Below are positions 1 through 8,312 of a stretch of DNA of 64,000 nt, one piece after another. This DNA is from Blastococcus sp. TF02A-30. Its GTDB lineage: Bacteria; Actinomycetota; Actinomycetes; Mycobacteriales; Geodermatophilaceae. The notes under the pieces are model-generated. The model saw only the letters and a list, made by a program, of their open reading frames with translations. It was not told where the DNA came from and did no database searches. The position numbers and the translations under genes are program-made. The DNA lies in NCBI RefSeq assembly GCF_003319185.1, contig NZ_QOHJ01000002.1:248001-312000 (forward strand). The letters run 5' to 3'. Position 1 is the stretch's first letter; every line of letters starts with the position of its first letter.

Positions 1-1588
1 GCGCGCCCAGCACCGGGTCGTGGGTGACGAGCAAGGTGGTGACCGTGCCGCGCAGACCCAGGAGCACCTCGGCGACCAGGGCACGGGCGTCGTCGTCCAG
101 GTGCGCGGTCGGCTCGTCGAGCAGCAGGAGGCGGGCGCCGCGGCGGATGCGGACCAGTGCCCGCGCCAGCGCCACCCGCTGCAGCTGGCCGGGGGAGAGC
201 GACTCCGGTTCCCGGCCGGCGAGGTCGGTGGCGCCCACCCGGGCCAGCGCCTCGACCACGAACGCCTCGCCGACGATCTCGTCGACGCCGGGCTCGGAGC
301 CGGCGTGCCGGCGCAGCTCGTCGGCGACGGTCGCGCCCGTGGTGCGGGGGAACTGCGGCACCACCGCGACCGCGCCGGCCGGGACGCCGCGCACCGACCC
401 GCCGTCGACGGCGTCCGGGCCGAGGAGGCCGGCCAGCGCGGCCAGCAGCGTCGACTTGCCCGATCCGCTGGCGCCGGTCAGCGTGACCATCTCGCCGGGG
501 CGGACGTCGAGGTCGGTCGGGGGGAGCGCGGCGACCAGCCGGCCCGGGTAGCGGACCGTCAGGCCGCGGACGGCGACGTCGGCACCGCGCGGGTCGTCGT
601 CGTCCGACCCCGCCGCGCGCCCGGGGACGGGGGCGGCGAGAACGGCACGGGCCTCGGCGGCGGCCAGCGCGGCGTCCTCGGCGGCGTGGTGCGCCGAGCC
701 GAGCGCGCGCAGCGGGGCGAACGCCTCCGGGGCGAGCAGCAGCGCGGTGAGACCGAGGGCCAGCGACAGGTTCCCGTGCACCAGCCGCAGGCCTACGGTG
801 ACCGCGACCAGCGCGACGGAGAGGGTGGCGATCAGCTCGAGCACCAGCGCGGAGAGGAAGGCGATCCGCAGCGTGGCCATCGTGCGGGTGCGGTGCGCCT
901 GGCCGAGCCGGGCCAGCGCGGCGGCCTGGTCGGCGGCGCGGCCGAGGCCGACCAGCACCGGCAGTCCGCGGACGAGCTCGGCGACGTGTGCGGCGATCCG
1001 GTCGAGGGCCCGGGCCGAGTCGGCCGTGGCCACCTGGGTGTGCTTGCCGACCAGCACCATGAACACCGGCACCAGCGGCAGCGTGCAGGCGACCAGCACG
1101 GCCGAGAGCAGGTCGGTCGCGGCCAGCACGACCAGCAGCACCGGGGGGACGACGATCGTCTGGGCCAGCGCCGGCAGGTAGGTGGCCAGCGCCGGGCCCA
1201 GGTCGTGCAGCCGCGTGGTGGCCAGCACGGCGGCCGGGGCCGGACCTCCGGCGGCGGCGACCGCGGCGGGGGAGGCGGCCAGCCGGTCGAGCAGCGCGCG
1301 CCGGAGCCGGTCCTCGGCGCGGCGGGCGTCCCGGGCGGCGAGCACCTCGCCGGCGGTGCCGGCCGCGGCGCGCAGGGCGGCGCCGGCCGCGGCCAGCACG
1401 AGCGGGCCGCCGACCCCGCCGTCGGCCAGCCCGGCCCCCCGGGCGACCGCGTGGGCCAGGCCCGCGGCGAGCAGCACCAGGCCGGCGGCCTGGCCGAGCG
1501 CGGCCAGGCCGGCCCGGACCAGCGCCCCCGTCAGCCCCGGGACGCCGGCCAGCGCGCCGAGCGGCCCCCGTCCGGCGTCGGTGCTCAT
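1..1588 (-). CDS. cydD: CydD, ABC exporter subunit for cytochrome bd assembly (3' end beyond window)
   Basis: This is the first half of the heterodimeric CydDC exporter, an inner-membrane ABC protein that moves thiol reductants and is needed to assemble cytochrome bd. About 529 codons are visible. The N-terminal ~330 residues are hydrophobic transmembrane segments and include the family stretch TLPLVPVFMVLVG. The nucleotide-binding domain follows, with Walker A GASGSGKST, signature LSPGQLQRVALARAL and Walker B LLLLDEPTAHLD. The ATG (1588-1586) overlaps the cydB stop by four bases, so translation is coupled to cydB. A separate cydC, or a CydDC fusion, should follow to the left, outside the window. 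The overall fold is certain; CydD rather than CydC rests on the order after cydB. Confidence 0.88.
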   Translation of the reverse strand, partial: MSTDAGRGPLGALAGVPGLTGALVRAGLAALGQAAGLVLLAAGLAHAVARGAGLADGGVGGPLVLAAAGAALRAAAGTAGEVLAARDARRAEDRLRRALLDRLAASPAAVAAAGGPAPAAVLATTRLHDLGPALATYLPALAQTIVVPPVLLVVLAATDLLSAVLVACTLPLVPVFMVLVGKHTQVATADSARALDRIAAHVAELVRGLPVLVGLGRAADQAAALARLGQAHRTRTMATLRIAFLSALVLELIATLSVALVAVTVGLRLVHGNLSLALGLTALLLAPEAFAPLRALGSAHHAAEDAALAAAEARAVLAAPVPGRAAGSDDDDPRGADVAVRGLTVRYPGRLVAALPPTDLDVRPGEMVTLTGASGSGKSTLLAALAGLLGPDAVDGGSVRGVPAGAVAVVPQFPRTTGATVADELRRHAGSEPGVDEIVGEAFVVEALARVGATDLAGREPESLSPGQLQRVALARALVRIRRGARLLLLDEPTAHLDDDARALVAEVLLGLRGTVTTLLVTHDPVLGA

Positions 1589-2604
1589 GCCCGGGCGGCC
1601 TCGGCCGGCTGCTCGTGGACCGGCTCCGCGGTCAGCCGCTTGCGGAACACCCAGTAGGTCCACGCCTGGTAACCGAGCACGACCGGCAACCCTACGGCGG
1701 CCGCCCAGGTCATGACGGTCAGCGTGTAGTCGCTCACCGAGGCGTCGGTCACGGTCACGTCGAAGGCCGCGTCGATCGTCGAGGGGACGACGACGGGGTA
1801 GGCCGCCCCGAAGATCGTCGCCGCCGAGGCCACCAGCAGCACCGCCCACGCGGCGAACGCCGAGCCCTCGGCGTCGACCTTGATCCGCGCCCAGGCGACG
1901 ACCCCGGCCAGCGCCGCGATCAGCCACAGCACGCCGGTGACCGGGGTGCCGTAGCGCAGGTGCACCCAGCCGGCCCAGCCCAGCAGCGGCAGCGCGGCGA
2001 CCGGCGACCAGCGCAGCGCGAACGCCCGGGCCCGCAGCCGCACGTCGCCGTCGACCTTGAGCGCGAGGAAGAGCGCGCCGTGCACCAGCGAGAAGCCGAG
2101 CACCGCGGCGGCCCCCAGGAGAGCCGCCCAGCTGAGGCCGGCGAACGCGCCACCGACGCGGTTGCCGTCGGCGTCGATCGGCAGGCCGAGGGTGGTCGCA
2201 CCCAGGGCCGCGCCCACGCCGAGCGCGGCGATCAGCGAGCCGGCGGTGATGATCCGGGTCCAGGTCGCGTCCCACGCCTCGGTGTGGTGCGAGTGCCGCC
2301 ACTCGAAGGCGACAGCCCGGATGATCAGCCCGAACAGCACCAGCACGAAGGGCAGGTACAGCGCCGGCAGCCAGGTGGCGTACCAGCCGGGGAAGGCGGC
2401 GAACACCGCACCGGCGGCGGTGATCAGCCAGACCTCGTTGCCGTCCCAGAGCGGGCCGATGCTGCGCAGCATCAGGTGCCGGTCGGCGGGGCGGCGGCCC
2501 AGCACGGGAAGCAGGGCGGCGACGCCGAAGTCGAACCCCTCGAGCAGCAGGAACCCGGTCCAGAGCACCGCGACGGCGGCGAACCAGAGCGTGGCCAGAT
2601 CCAT
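1585..2604 (-). CDS. cydB: Cytochrome bd ubiquinol/menaquinol oxidase subunit II
   Basis: CydB is the second membrane subunit of cytochrome bd, the high-oxygen-affinity terminal oxidase that oxidises quinol without pumping protons. The 339-residue product has the usual length and about eight to nine hydrophobic segments. Near the N terminus it carries LLEGFDFGVAALLP, the family's typical second helix, and later WDGNEVWLITAAGAVFAAFP, a hallmark of the family. The ATG is preceded by an AGAGAGAAG ribosome site. The gene starts 31 bases after cydA and its TGA overlaps the cydD ATG, so cydA-cydB-cydD form one operon. A charged, proline-rich tail ends the protein. Confidence 0.95.
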   Translation of the reverse strand: MDLATLWFAAVAVLWTGFLLLEGFDFGVAALLPVLGRRPADRHLMLRSIGPLWDGNEVWLITAAGAVFAAFPGWYATWLPALYLPFVLVLFGLIIRAVAFEWRHSHHTEAWDATWTRIITAGSLIAALGVGAALGATTLGLPIDADGNRVGGAFAGLSWAALLGAAAVLGFSLVHGALFLALKVDGDVRLRARAFALRWSPVAALPLLGWAGWVHLRYGTPVTGVLWLIAALAGVVAWARIKVDAEGSAFAAWAVLLVASAATIFGAAYPVVVPSTIDAAFDVTVTDASVSDYTLTVMTWAAAVGLPVVLGYQAWTYWVFRKRLTAEPVHEQPAEAARA

Positions 2605-2635
2605 GGTCGTCTTCTCTCTGCGGTCGTTCGGTGCG

Positions 2636-4195
2636 TCAGTAGGCGAAGGAGAGGACGTCGTCGTCGGCCCGCCGGCCGTCCGATCCGCCCGGGACGTCGT
2701 CGTCCGGGCCGCCCTCGGGGGTGTGGCCGGGCACCGGTGCGCCGTCGCCGGTGGTGACCCCGCGCCGGACGAACCGGCCGATCAGCCACAGCTCGACGAC
2801 GGCGAGCGCGCCGTAGACGAGGGTGAGCGTGATCAGCGACGTCCAGACCTCGGCGGCGCTGATGCCGGGGGAGACGGCCTGGGCGGTGAAGAAGTAGACC
2901 TGGTCCTCCACCGGGACGTCGGGGTTCGGGTAGACGACGAACGGCTGGCGGCCCATCTCGGTGAAGATCCAGCCCGAGGCGTTGGCGACGAACGGCGCGG
3001 CGACGGCGAGCAGCGCGCCGTAGACGCCGATCCGCGAGGTGGGCACCCGCCCCTTCCGCGTCGACCAGAGGGCGTAGGCGGCCACCCCCGCGGAGAGCGC
3101 GCCCATGCCGATCATCAGCCGGAAGTTCCAGTAGGTGACCGCGAGCAGCGGCGTGTAGTCGATGGGCTCCCCGGCCTTGGCCCCGAAGGACGGGTCGTCG
3201 GGGTAGGTCTCGCCGTAGACGGCGGCGTACTCCTCCTGCAGCTCGTTCACGCCGGGGACGGCGGTGGAGAAGTCCCCGTGGGCGAGGTAGCTGAGGATGT
3301 AGGGGACCGTGATCGAGTGCACGTCGTCGCACTCGTTCGAGCCGAACTTGCCGAAGGCGAAGATCGAGAACGACGCCGGCGCCTCGGTCTCGCAGAGGGC
3401 CTCGGCGGAGCTCATCTTCAGCGGCTGCTGCTCGTACATGAGCTTGCCCTGCCAGTCGCCGGTGACGGCGGTGAGCAGGAAGGCGGCGAGCGACACGTAC
3501 CCGCCCAGGCGGACCGAGCGGCGCCACACCGAGTGGTCCACGTCCTCGGGCGAGCGACCGGCCAGCTTCCGCTTGCGCAGGTGCCAGAGGCCGATGCCGA
3601 CCAGCAGCGCGCCGGCCACCATGAGCGCGGCGACGATCGCGTGGCTGAAGGCGGCCAGCGCGGTGTTGTTGGTGAGGACGGCGAGGAAGTCGACCTGCAG
3701 CGGGCGGCCGGTGGCGTCGTCCACCTCGACCCCGACGGGGTGCTGCATCCACGAGTTGGCCGCGATGATGAAGTACGCGCTGACGATCGAGCCGATGACC
3801 GCGGCCCAGAGCGCGGCCAGGTGCACCTTCTTCGGGATCCGGCCCCAGCCGAAGATCCACAGCCCGAGGAACGTCGACTCGAGGAAGAAGGCGAGCAGCG
3901 CCTCGAGCGCGAGCAGCGAGCCGAAGACGTCGCCGACGAAGCGGGAGTACTCGCTCCAGGCGAGCCCGAACTGGAACTCCTGCACCAGGCCGGTGGCCAC
4001 GCCGAGCACGAAGTTGATCAGGTAGATGCGGCCCCAGAAGCGGGTCATGCGCAGCCACTCGGGCTTGTCGGTGCGCACCCACATGGTGTGCATGACCACG
4101 ACCAGGATCCCCAGCCCGATGGTCAGGGGGACCATCAGGAAGTGGTAGACGGTCGTGATCCCGAACTGCCAGCGCGCTACGTCGAGCACGTCCAC
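2636..4195 (-). CDS. cydA: Cytochrome bd oxidase subunit I
   Basis: CydA binds the haems of cytochrome bd and holds the quinol site; it acts in the plasma membrane. The first residues, VDVLDVARWQFGITTVYHFL, include His18, which matches the E. coli haem b595 ligand His19. EMGRQPFVVY holds the conserved GRQP motif. I start at the GTG at 4195 because GAGGGAGAGA lies just upstream; an open frame continues further upstream but crosses the promoter and operators. That gives 519 residues, normal for the family. It is the first gene of the cyd operon, transcribed away from the blaI-type gene. Two palindromes 38-76 bases upstream suggest BlaI control. Confidence 0.94.
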   Translation of the reverse strand: MDVLDVARWQFGITTVYHFLMVPLTIGLGILVVVMHTMWVRTDKPEWLRMTRFWGRIYLINFVLGVATGLVQEFQFGLAWSEYSRFVGDVFGSLLALEALLAFFLESTFLGLWIFGWGRIPKKVHLAALWAAVIGSIVSAYFIIAANSWMQHPVGVEVDDATGRPLQVDFLAVLTNNTALAAFSHAIVAALMVAGALLVGIGLWHLRKRKLAGRSPEDVDHSVWRRSVRLGGYVSLAAFLLTAVTGDWQGKLMYEQQPLKMSSAEALCETEAPASFSIFAFGKFGSNECDDVHSITVPYILSYLAHGDFSTAVPGVNELQEEYAAVYGETYPDDPSFGAKAGEPIDYTPLLAVTYWNFRLMIGMGALSAGVAAYALWSTRKGRVPTSRIGVYGALLAVAAPFVANASGWIFTEMGRQPFVVYPNPDVPVEDQVYFFTAQAVSPGISAAEVWTSLITLTLVYGALAVVELWLIGRFVRRGVTTGDGAPVPGHTPEGGPDDDVPGGSDGRRADDDVLSFAY

Positions 4196-4232
4196 CGTGT
4201 TCTCTCCCTCGTTCAGCAGTCGACGTGCCTTT

Positions 4233-4247
4233 TCTACGCCCTGTAGA
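4233..4247. promoter_or_regulatory. BlaI-type operator, copy 1
   Basis: TCTAC-GCCCT-GTAGA is a perfect 5-bp-arm palindrome with a 5-bp spacer, in the divergent region between cydA (minus) and the BlaI-family gene (plus). BlaI/MecI/CopY repressors bind palindromes with TAC and GTA half sites, so the adjacent regulator is the obvious ligand. This is inferred from motif and position. Confidence 0.6.
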
Positions 4248-4256
4248 AGACAAAGT

Positions 4257-4271
4257 TCTACGTCTCGTAGA
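4257..4271. promoter_or_regulatory. BlaI-type operator, copy 2
   Basis: TCTAC-GTCTC-GTAGA repeats the arms and spacing of the first copy, with its centre 24 bp away, a little over two helical turns. Two dimers could bind side by side and control both cydABD and the regulator gene, which starts 37 bases downstream. The duplication makes a chance palindrome unlikely. Confidence 0.6.
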
Positions 4272-4307
4272 CAATCGGCGTGTGAGACGTCGGACAGGGA
4301 GGGACCT

Positions 4308-4652
4308 TTGGCCTCGTTAGGGGAGCTGGAGCGCACCGTCATGGACCGCCTGTGGCAGGCCGAAGGTCCCGTCTCGGCCGCCACGCTGCGCGACGAGCTG
4401 GCCGACCGCGGCCTCGCGCTGACCACGGTCCACACCGTGCTGACGCGGCTGGAGCAGAAGGGCTTCGTGGTCCACGACGACGCCCGCCCGCGCCGCTTCT
4501 CGCCGCGCGCGAGCCGCGAGGAGCACGCCGCCGAGCTGATGCACGAGGTGCTCGGCCAGGCGGGTGACCGGCAGGCCGTGCTGGCCCGGTTCGTCGGCGG
4601 CGTCGACGAGGACGAGGCCCGGCTGCTGCGCGAGCTGCTGGCCGGCGGCTGA
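4308..4652 (+). CDS. BlaI/MecI/CopY-family transcriptional repressor
   Basis: This is a 114-residue winged-helix repressor of the BlaI type. The first ~70 residues form the DNA-binding domain (LGELERTVMDRLWQ, then TTVHTVLTRLEQKGFV, the recognition helix region). The C-terminal ~40 residues are the short dimerisation part with the usual acidic end. The best start is TTG at 4308, preceded by AGGGAGG; no ATG or GTG in frame gives a sensible N terminus. The M56 peptidase follows 22 bases later, the arrangement of blaI-blaR1 and mecI-mecR1. Family knowledge says the peptidase inactivates the repressor. Its likely targets are its own promoter and cydABD, through the two palindromes at 4233-4271. 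No beta-lactamase gene is nearby. Confidence 0.9.
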   Translation: MASLGELERTVMDRLWQAEGPVSAATLRDELADRGLALTTVHTVLTRLEQKGFVVHDDARPRRFSPRASREEHAAELMHEVLGQAGDRQAVLARFVGGVDEDEARLLRELLAGG

Positions 4653-4674
4653 ACAGACCGCCGGTCCCGACCCG

Positions 4675-5604
4675 ATGCTGCCCGTCACCGCGGCCGCCCT
4701 CGCCGTCCTCGCCGCCCTGCTGGCCTGGCCGGTGCCGGCCTGGCTCGGCCGTGCGCGGTGGCCGCGGCGCGATCCGCTGGTCGCGCTGCTGTGCTGGCAG
4801 GCGATCGGCCTGGCCGGGGGCCTGTCGATCATCGGAGCGCTGCTGGTGCACGGCCTGGCGCCCTGGGGTCACTCGCTCCCGGAGGCGTGGTGGGCGTGGG
4901 TGCGCCGGCACCCGGCCGAGGAGGTGGTCCGCGGTGACCACTGGGTGGCCATGACCCTCGCCGCGGTGCTGGCCCTCCAGCTGCTCGGTGTGCTGGCGCT
5001 GTCGTGGTGGCGCACCGCCCGCACCCGGCGCCGGCACCGCGACATGCTGGAGCTGGTGGTCCAGCCGGCCGCCGCACCCGACACCCGGCTGCTCGAGCAC
5101 CCCGCGCCGGTGGCCTTCTGCATCCCCGGCGCCCAGCCGCTGCTGGTGCTCTCCTCCGGCATGGTCGCCGAGCTCGACGACGCCGAGCTGGCCGCCGTCG
5201 TCGCGCACGAGCGGGCGCACCTGCGCGAGCACCACCACCTGCTGCTGCTGCCGTTCGTGGCGTGGGAGGCCGCGCTGCCGGTGCTGCCCGCCGCCGGGCG
5301 AGCGCACGCCGCCGTCCGGGAGCTGGTGGAGATGCGGGCCGACGACGTGGCGCTCGAGGTGGTCGACGGTCCCGATCCGCGGCGGACGCTGGCCCAGGCG
5401 ATCGTGGCCGCGGTCGGTGGCGCCGGGGGAGCGGAGGTGCCGCGCGGGGCCCTGGCCGTCACCGGCGGCGCGGTGCGCGCCCGCGTGGTGCGGCTGCTCG
5501 AACCGCCGGCCCCGCTGCCCCCGGCCGGTCGCGCGGCGGCCCTGGTGTGCGCCGGCCTGCTGCTGCTCCTGCCGACCGCGTTGCTGCTGCTACCCGCGCT
5601 GTGA
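4675..5604 (+). CDS. M56-family membrane metallopeptidase (BlaR1/MecR1-like, no sensor domain)
   Basis: This 309-residue integral membrane zinc peptidase has hydrophobic segments at the N terminus and around residues 45-65 and 95-110, and a final hydrophobic stretch at the C terminus. The zinc motif HERAH is at residues 178-182, followed by several histidines (REHHHLLLLP), as in M56 peptidases. Unlike BlaR1 and MecR1 it ends after the last membrane helix and has no penicillin-binding sensor domain, so any signal it senses is not a bound beta-lactam of the classical kind. It lies 22 bases after the BlaI-type repressor and probably destroys it. Its 3' end overlaps the convergent gene at 5590-5943 by 15 bases. 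Confidence 0.88.
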   Translation: MLPVTAAALAVLAALLAWPVPAWLGRARWPRRDPLVALLCWQAIGLAGGLSIIGALLVHGLAPWGHSLPEAWWAWVRRHPAEEVVRGDHWVAMTLAAVLALQLLGVLALSWWRTARTRRRHRDMLELVVQPAAAPDTRLLEHPAPVAFCIPGAQPLLVLSSGMVAELDDAELAAVVAHERAHLREHHHLLLLPFVAWEAALPVLPAAGRAHAAVRELVEMRADDVALEVVDGPDPRRTLAQAIVAAVGGAGGAEVPRGALAVTGGAVRARVVRLLEPPAPLPPAGRAAALVCAGLLLLLPTALLLLPAL

Positions 5605-5943
5605 CAGCCGCGCCAGGCCGGCCGTGGCGAGCGCGACGGCGGCGCTGGTCCGCGCCGCCCGGCCGTACCGGGACGACGCGGCGAACGGCAGCATGCTCGC
5701 GGCGTGCACCAGCTCGACCCCCACGGCCGCGGTGACGACGCCGGGTTCCGGGCGGATCAGCAGCGCACCGTGCTGGGCGACGAGGCGCGCCCCCAGCAGC
5801 CGGACGAGCCAGCGGCGTTCCCGCGGGAACGCCGGGTCGACCGCGGCCAGCACCCGCCCCGGCTGCGTCAGCAGCGCGACGCCGGCGGCCACCCCGGTCG
5901 CCGCGAGCGCTCGCACCGCGGGAGCTCCGGTCCGCTCGGCCAC
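5590..5943 (-). CDS. Small hydrophobic protein of unknown function
   Basis: A 117-residue protein starts at GTG 5943 behind a GAGGGGGGA ribosome site. It is rich in Ala, Leu and Val with three weak hydrophobic stretches (near residues 10-33, 50-65 and 68-85) separated by arginines, so it may be membrane associated. I recognise no family. It is oriented towards the M56 peptidase, overlapping its end by 15 bases. It lies on the same strand as copA, downstream of it, but a long hairpin (5973-6019) separates the two, so it is probably expressed on its own or by read-through. Confidence 0.6.
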   Translation of the reverse strand: MAERTGAPAVRALAATGVAAGVALLTQPGRVLAAVDPAFPRERRWLVRLLGARLVAQHGALLIRPEPGVVTAAVGVELVHAASMLPFAASSRYGRAARTSAAVALATAGLARLSQRG

Positions 5944-5972
5944 CGCGGTCCCCCCTCGGGAAGGTGCTCCTC

Positions 5973-6019
5973 GCACAGTTGTGCTCTGCCCCGCGGGGCG
6001 GGGCAGAGCACAACTGTGC
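5973..6019. repeat. 47-bp near-perfect hairpin
   Basis: Left arm GCACAGTTGTGCTCTGCCCC (5973-5992) and its exact reverse complement (6000-6019) flank GCGGGGC, which itself can pair to leave a three-base loop. The arm also contains the small palindrome GCACAGTTGTGC. It sits just after the copA stop and may end transcription of the copper operon. However, there is no T-tract and the perfect 20-bp arms are unusually long, so it could also be a dispersed palindromic repeat. Confidence 0.7.
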
Positions 6020-6032
6020 CGGAGGACGTCGG

Positions 6033-8312
6033 TCAGCTCCCGACCGGCTCCCCGGCACGGGGGGAGCCGACGGGGAGCGGCGTCGTCGCGTCGCGGTTCT
6101 CCGGCAGCGGGGCGAAGCCGCGCAGCCGCAGCGAGTTGGTGACGACGAAGACGGAGCTGAACGCCATGGCCGCGCCGGCCAGCATCGGGTTGAGCAGCCC
6201 GGCCATCGCCAGCGGGATCGCCGCCACGTTGTAGGCGAAGGCCCAGAACAGGTTGCCCTTGATGATCGCCAGCGTCCGGCGGGAGAGCCGGATGGCGTCG
6301 GCGGCCGCCCGCAGGTCGCCGCGGACCAGGGTCAGGTCGCTGGCCTCGATGGCGACGTCGGTGCCGGTGCCCATCGCCAGGCCGAGGTCGGCCTGGGCCA
6401 GGGCGGCGGCGTCGTTCACGCCGTCGCCGACCATCGCCACCGTCCGGCCTTCGCCCTGCAGCCGGCGGACGACGTCCACCTTGTCCTGCGGCAGGACCTC
6501 GGCGATCACCTCGTCGATGCCCACGGAGCCGGCCACGGTGCGGGCGGCCCGCTCGTTGTCGCCGGTGAGCAGGATGGGCTGGAGGCCGAGGTCGCGCAGC
6601 TGCCGGACCGCGGCGGCCGAGGTCGGCTTGACCGCGTCCGCGACCACCAGCACGCCGCGCGCGGCGCCGTCCCAGCCGACGGCGATCGCCGTGCGGCCGG
6701 CCTCCTCGGCCTCGTCGGCGGCGCGCTCCAGGGCCGGCGGCAGCGCCAGCGACCAGTCGGCCAGCAGCCGGCGGCGGCCGACGACGACCGCGGAGCCCTC
6801 GACCACGCCGTGCACGCCCAGCCCCTCGACGTTGGCGAAGCCCTCGACGGCGGGCAGGGCACCGCGCTCGGCTGCCGCGGCCGCGACCGCCTGCGCGATC
6901 GGGTGCTCGGAGGCCGCCTCCAGCGCGCCGGCGAGGCGCAGCAGCCGGTCGGCGTCCTCGCCCTGGGCCGGGACGACGTCGAGCAGGGTCATCCGGCCGG
7001 TGGTGACGGTGCCGGTCTTGTCCAGGACGACGGTGTCCACCCGGCGGGTGCTCTCCAGCACCTCGGGGCCCTTGATGAGGATGCCGAGCTGCGCGCCGCG
7101 GCCCGTGCCGACCATCAGGGCGGTCGGCGTGGCCAGCCCGAGGGCGCAAGGGCAGGCGATGATCAGGACCGCGACCGCCGCGGTGAACGCCGCCGGCAGC
7201 CCGGCGCCGGCGCCGATCCAGAAGCCCAGCGTGGCGGTGGCCAGCGCCAGCACCACCGGCACGAAGACCCCGGAGATCCGGTCGGCCAGGCGCTGCACCT
7301 CGGCCTTGCCGTTCTGCGCGTCCTCGACCAGCCGGGCCATCTGCGCCAGCTGGGTCTCCGCGCCGACTCGCGTCGCCCGGACGACCAGCCGGCCGCCCGC
7401 GTTCACCGTGCCGCCGACGACGGCGTCGCCGGGGCGGACCTCGACCGGCACCGGCTCCCCGGTGAGCATCGAGGCGTCCACCGCCGAGGAGCCCTCGGTC
7501 ACCTCGCCGTCGGCGGCGAGCTTCTCGCCGGGGCGGACGACGAACAGGTCACCGACGGCCAGCTGGTCGACCGGCACCCGCCGCTCGGTGCCGCCGCGGA
7601 GCACCGAGACCTCCTTGGCGCCCAGCTCCAGCAGCGCGCGCAGCGCCGCGCCGGCCCGGCGCTTGGACCGGGCCTCGGCGTACCGGCCGGCGAGCAGGAA
7701 GGTGGTGACCCCGGCCGCGGCCTCGAGGTAGATGTTGGCGCTGCCGTCGGAGCGCTCGATGGTCAGCTCGAACGGGTGCACCATGCCCGGCGTGCCGGCG
7801 GTGCCCCAGAACAGCGCGTAGAGCGACCAGCCGAAGGCGGCCAGGGTGCCCAGGGACACCAGGGTGTCCATGGTCGCCGCGCCGTGGCGGGCGTTGGTCC
7901 ACGCGGCCCGGTGGAAGGGCAGCCCGCCCCACACCACGACCGGCGCAGCCAGGGTGAGCGAGAGCCACTGCCAGTACTCGAACTGCCAGGCCGGCACCAT
8001 CGCCAGGGCGACCACCGGCACGCTGAGCAGCGCGGAGACGACGAGCCGGGTGCGCAGCGGGGCGGAGGGGTCGGCCTCCTCGACCGCCTCGGGCTGCGGC
8101 GGCTGCGGGAGGCTGGCGGTGTAGCCGGTCTTCTCCACCGTGGCGATGAGGTCCTCGACGGGGACGTCGCCGTCGACGGTGACCTTCGCCTTCTCGGTGG
8201 CGTAGTTGACCGTGGCGGTGACCCCGTCGAGCTTGTTGAGCTTCTTCTCCACCCGCATCGCGCAGGACGCGCAGGTCATGCCGCCGATCAGCAGCTCGAC
8301 GTCGGTGCTCAC
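6033..8312 (-). CDS. copA: Copper-exporting P1B-type ATPase
   Basis: This 759-residue P1B-1 ATPase exports Cu(I) across the plasma membrane. An N-terminal heavy-metal domain carries GMTCASC (Cys14 and Cys17). Membrane segments follow, then the actuator motif TGEP, the transport motif CPC in [20 protein letters not shown], the phosphorylated Asp431 in DKTGT, the SEHPIA motif of the nucleotide domain, and [14 protein letters not shown]. The GTG start overlaps the stop of the secreted protein upstream by four bases. The gene is last in a CsoR-controlled operon: csoR, copZ, secreted protein, copA. The motif set fits copper and silver rather than zinc. Confidence 0.95.
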   Translation of the reverse strand: MSTDVELLIGGMTCASCAMRVEKKLNKLDGVTATVNYATEKAKVTVDGDVPVEDLIATVEKTGYTASLPQPPQPEAVEEADPSAPLRTRLVVSALLSVPVVALAMVPAWQFEYWQWLSLTLAAPVVVWGGLPFHRAAWTNARHGAATMDTLVSLGTLAAFGWSLYALFWGTAGTPGMVHPFELTIERSDGSANIYLEAAAGVTTFLLAGRYAEARSKRRAGAALRALLELGAKEVSVLRGGTERRVPVDQLAVGDLFVVRPGEKLAADGEVTEGSSAVDASMLTGEPVPVEVRPGDAVVGGTVNAGGRLVVRATRVGAETQLAQMARLVEDAQNGKAEVQRLADRISGVFVPVVLALATATLGFWIGAGAGLPAAFTAAVAVLIIACPCALGLATPTALMVGTGRGAQLGILIKGPEVLESTRRVDTVVLDKTGTVTTGRMTLLDVVPAQGEDADRLLRLAGALEAASEHPIAQAVAAAAAERGALPAVEGFANVEGLGVHGVVEGSAVVVGRRRLLADWSLALPPALERAADEAEEAGRTAIAVGWDGAARGVLVVADAVKPTSAAAVRQLRDLGLQPILLTGDNERAARTVAGSVGIDEVIAEVLPQDKVDVVRRLQGEGRTVAMVGDGVNDAAALAQADLGLAMGTGTDVAIEASDLTLVRGDLRAAADAIRLSRRTLAIIKGNLFWAFAYNVAAIPLAMAGLLNPMLAGAAMAFSSVFVVTNSLRLRGFAPLPENRDATTPLPVGSPRAGEPVGS

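Noticed and set aside
20..1657. Long open frame on the plus strand across cydD
   Set aside because: It is rich in Gly, Arg and Gln with no domain; cydD motifs read clearly on the other strand.
2057..4246. 729-codon plus-strand frame across cydB-cydA
   Set aside because: Antisense to intact cytochrome bd genes, low-complexity protein; typical of GC-rich DNA.
4155..4307. Upstream extension of the BlaI-type gene to an ATG at 4155
   Set aside because: It would cover both operators and the cydA start; the added residues are unlike BlaI proteins.
4675..5604. BlaR1 beta-lactam sensor
   Set aside because: The protein ends after the last helix and has no penicillin-binding domain.
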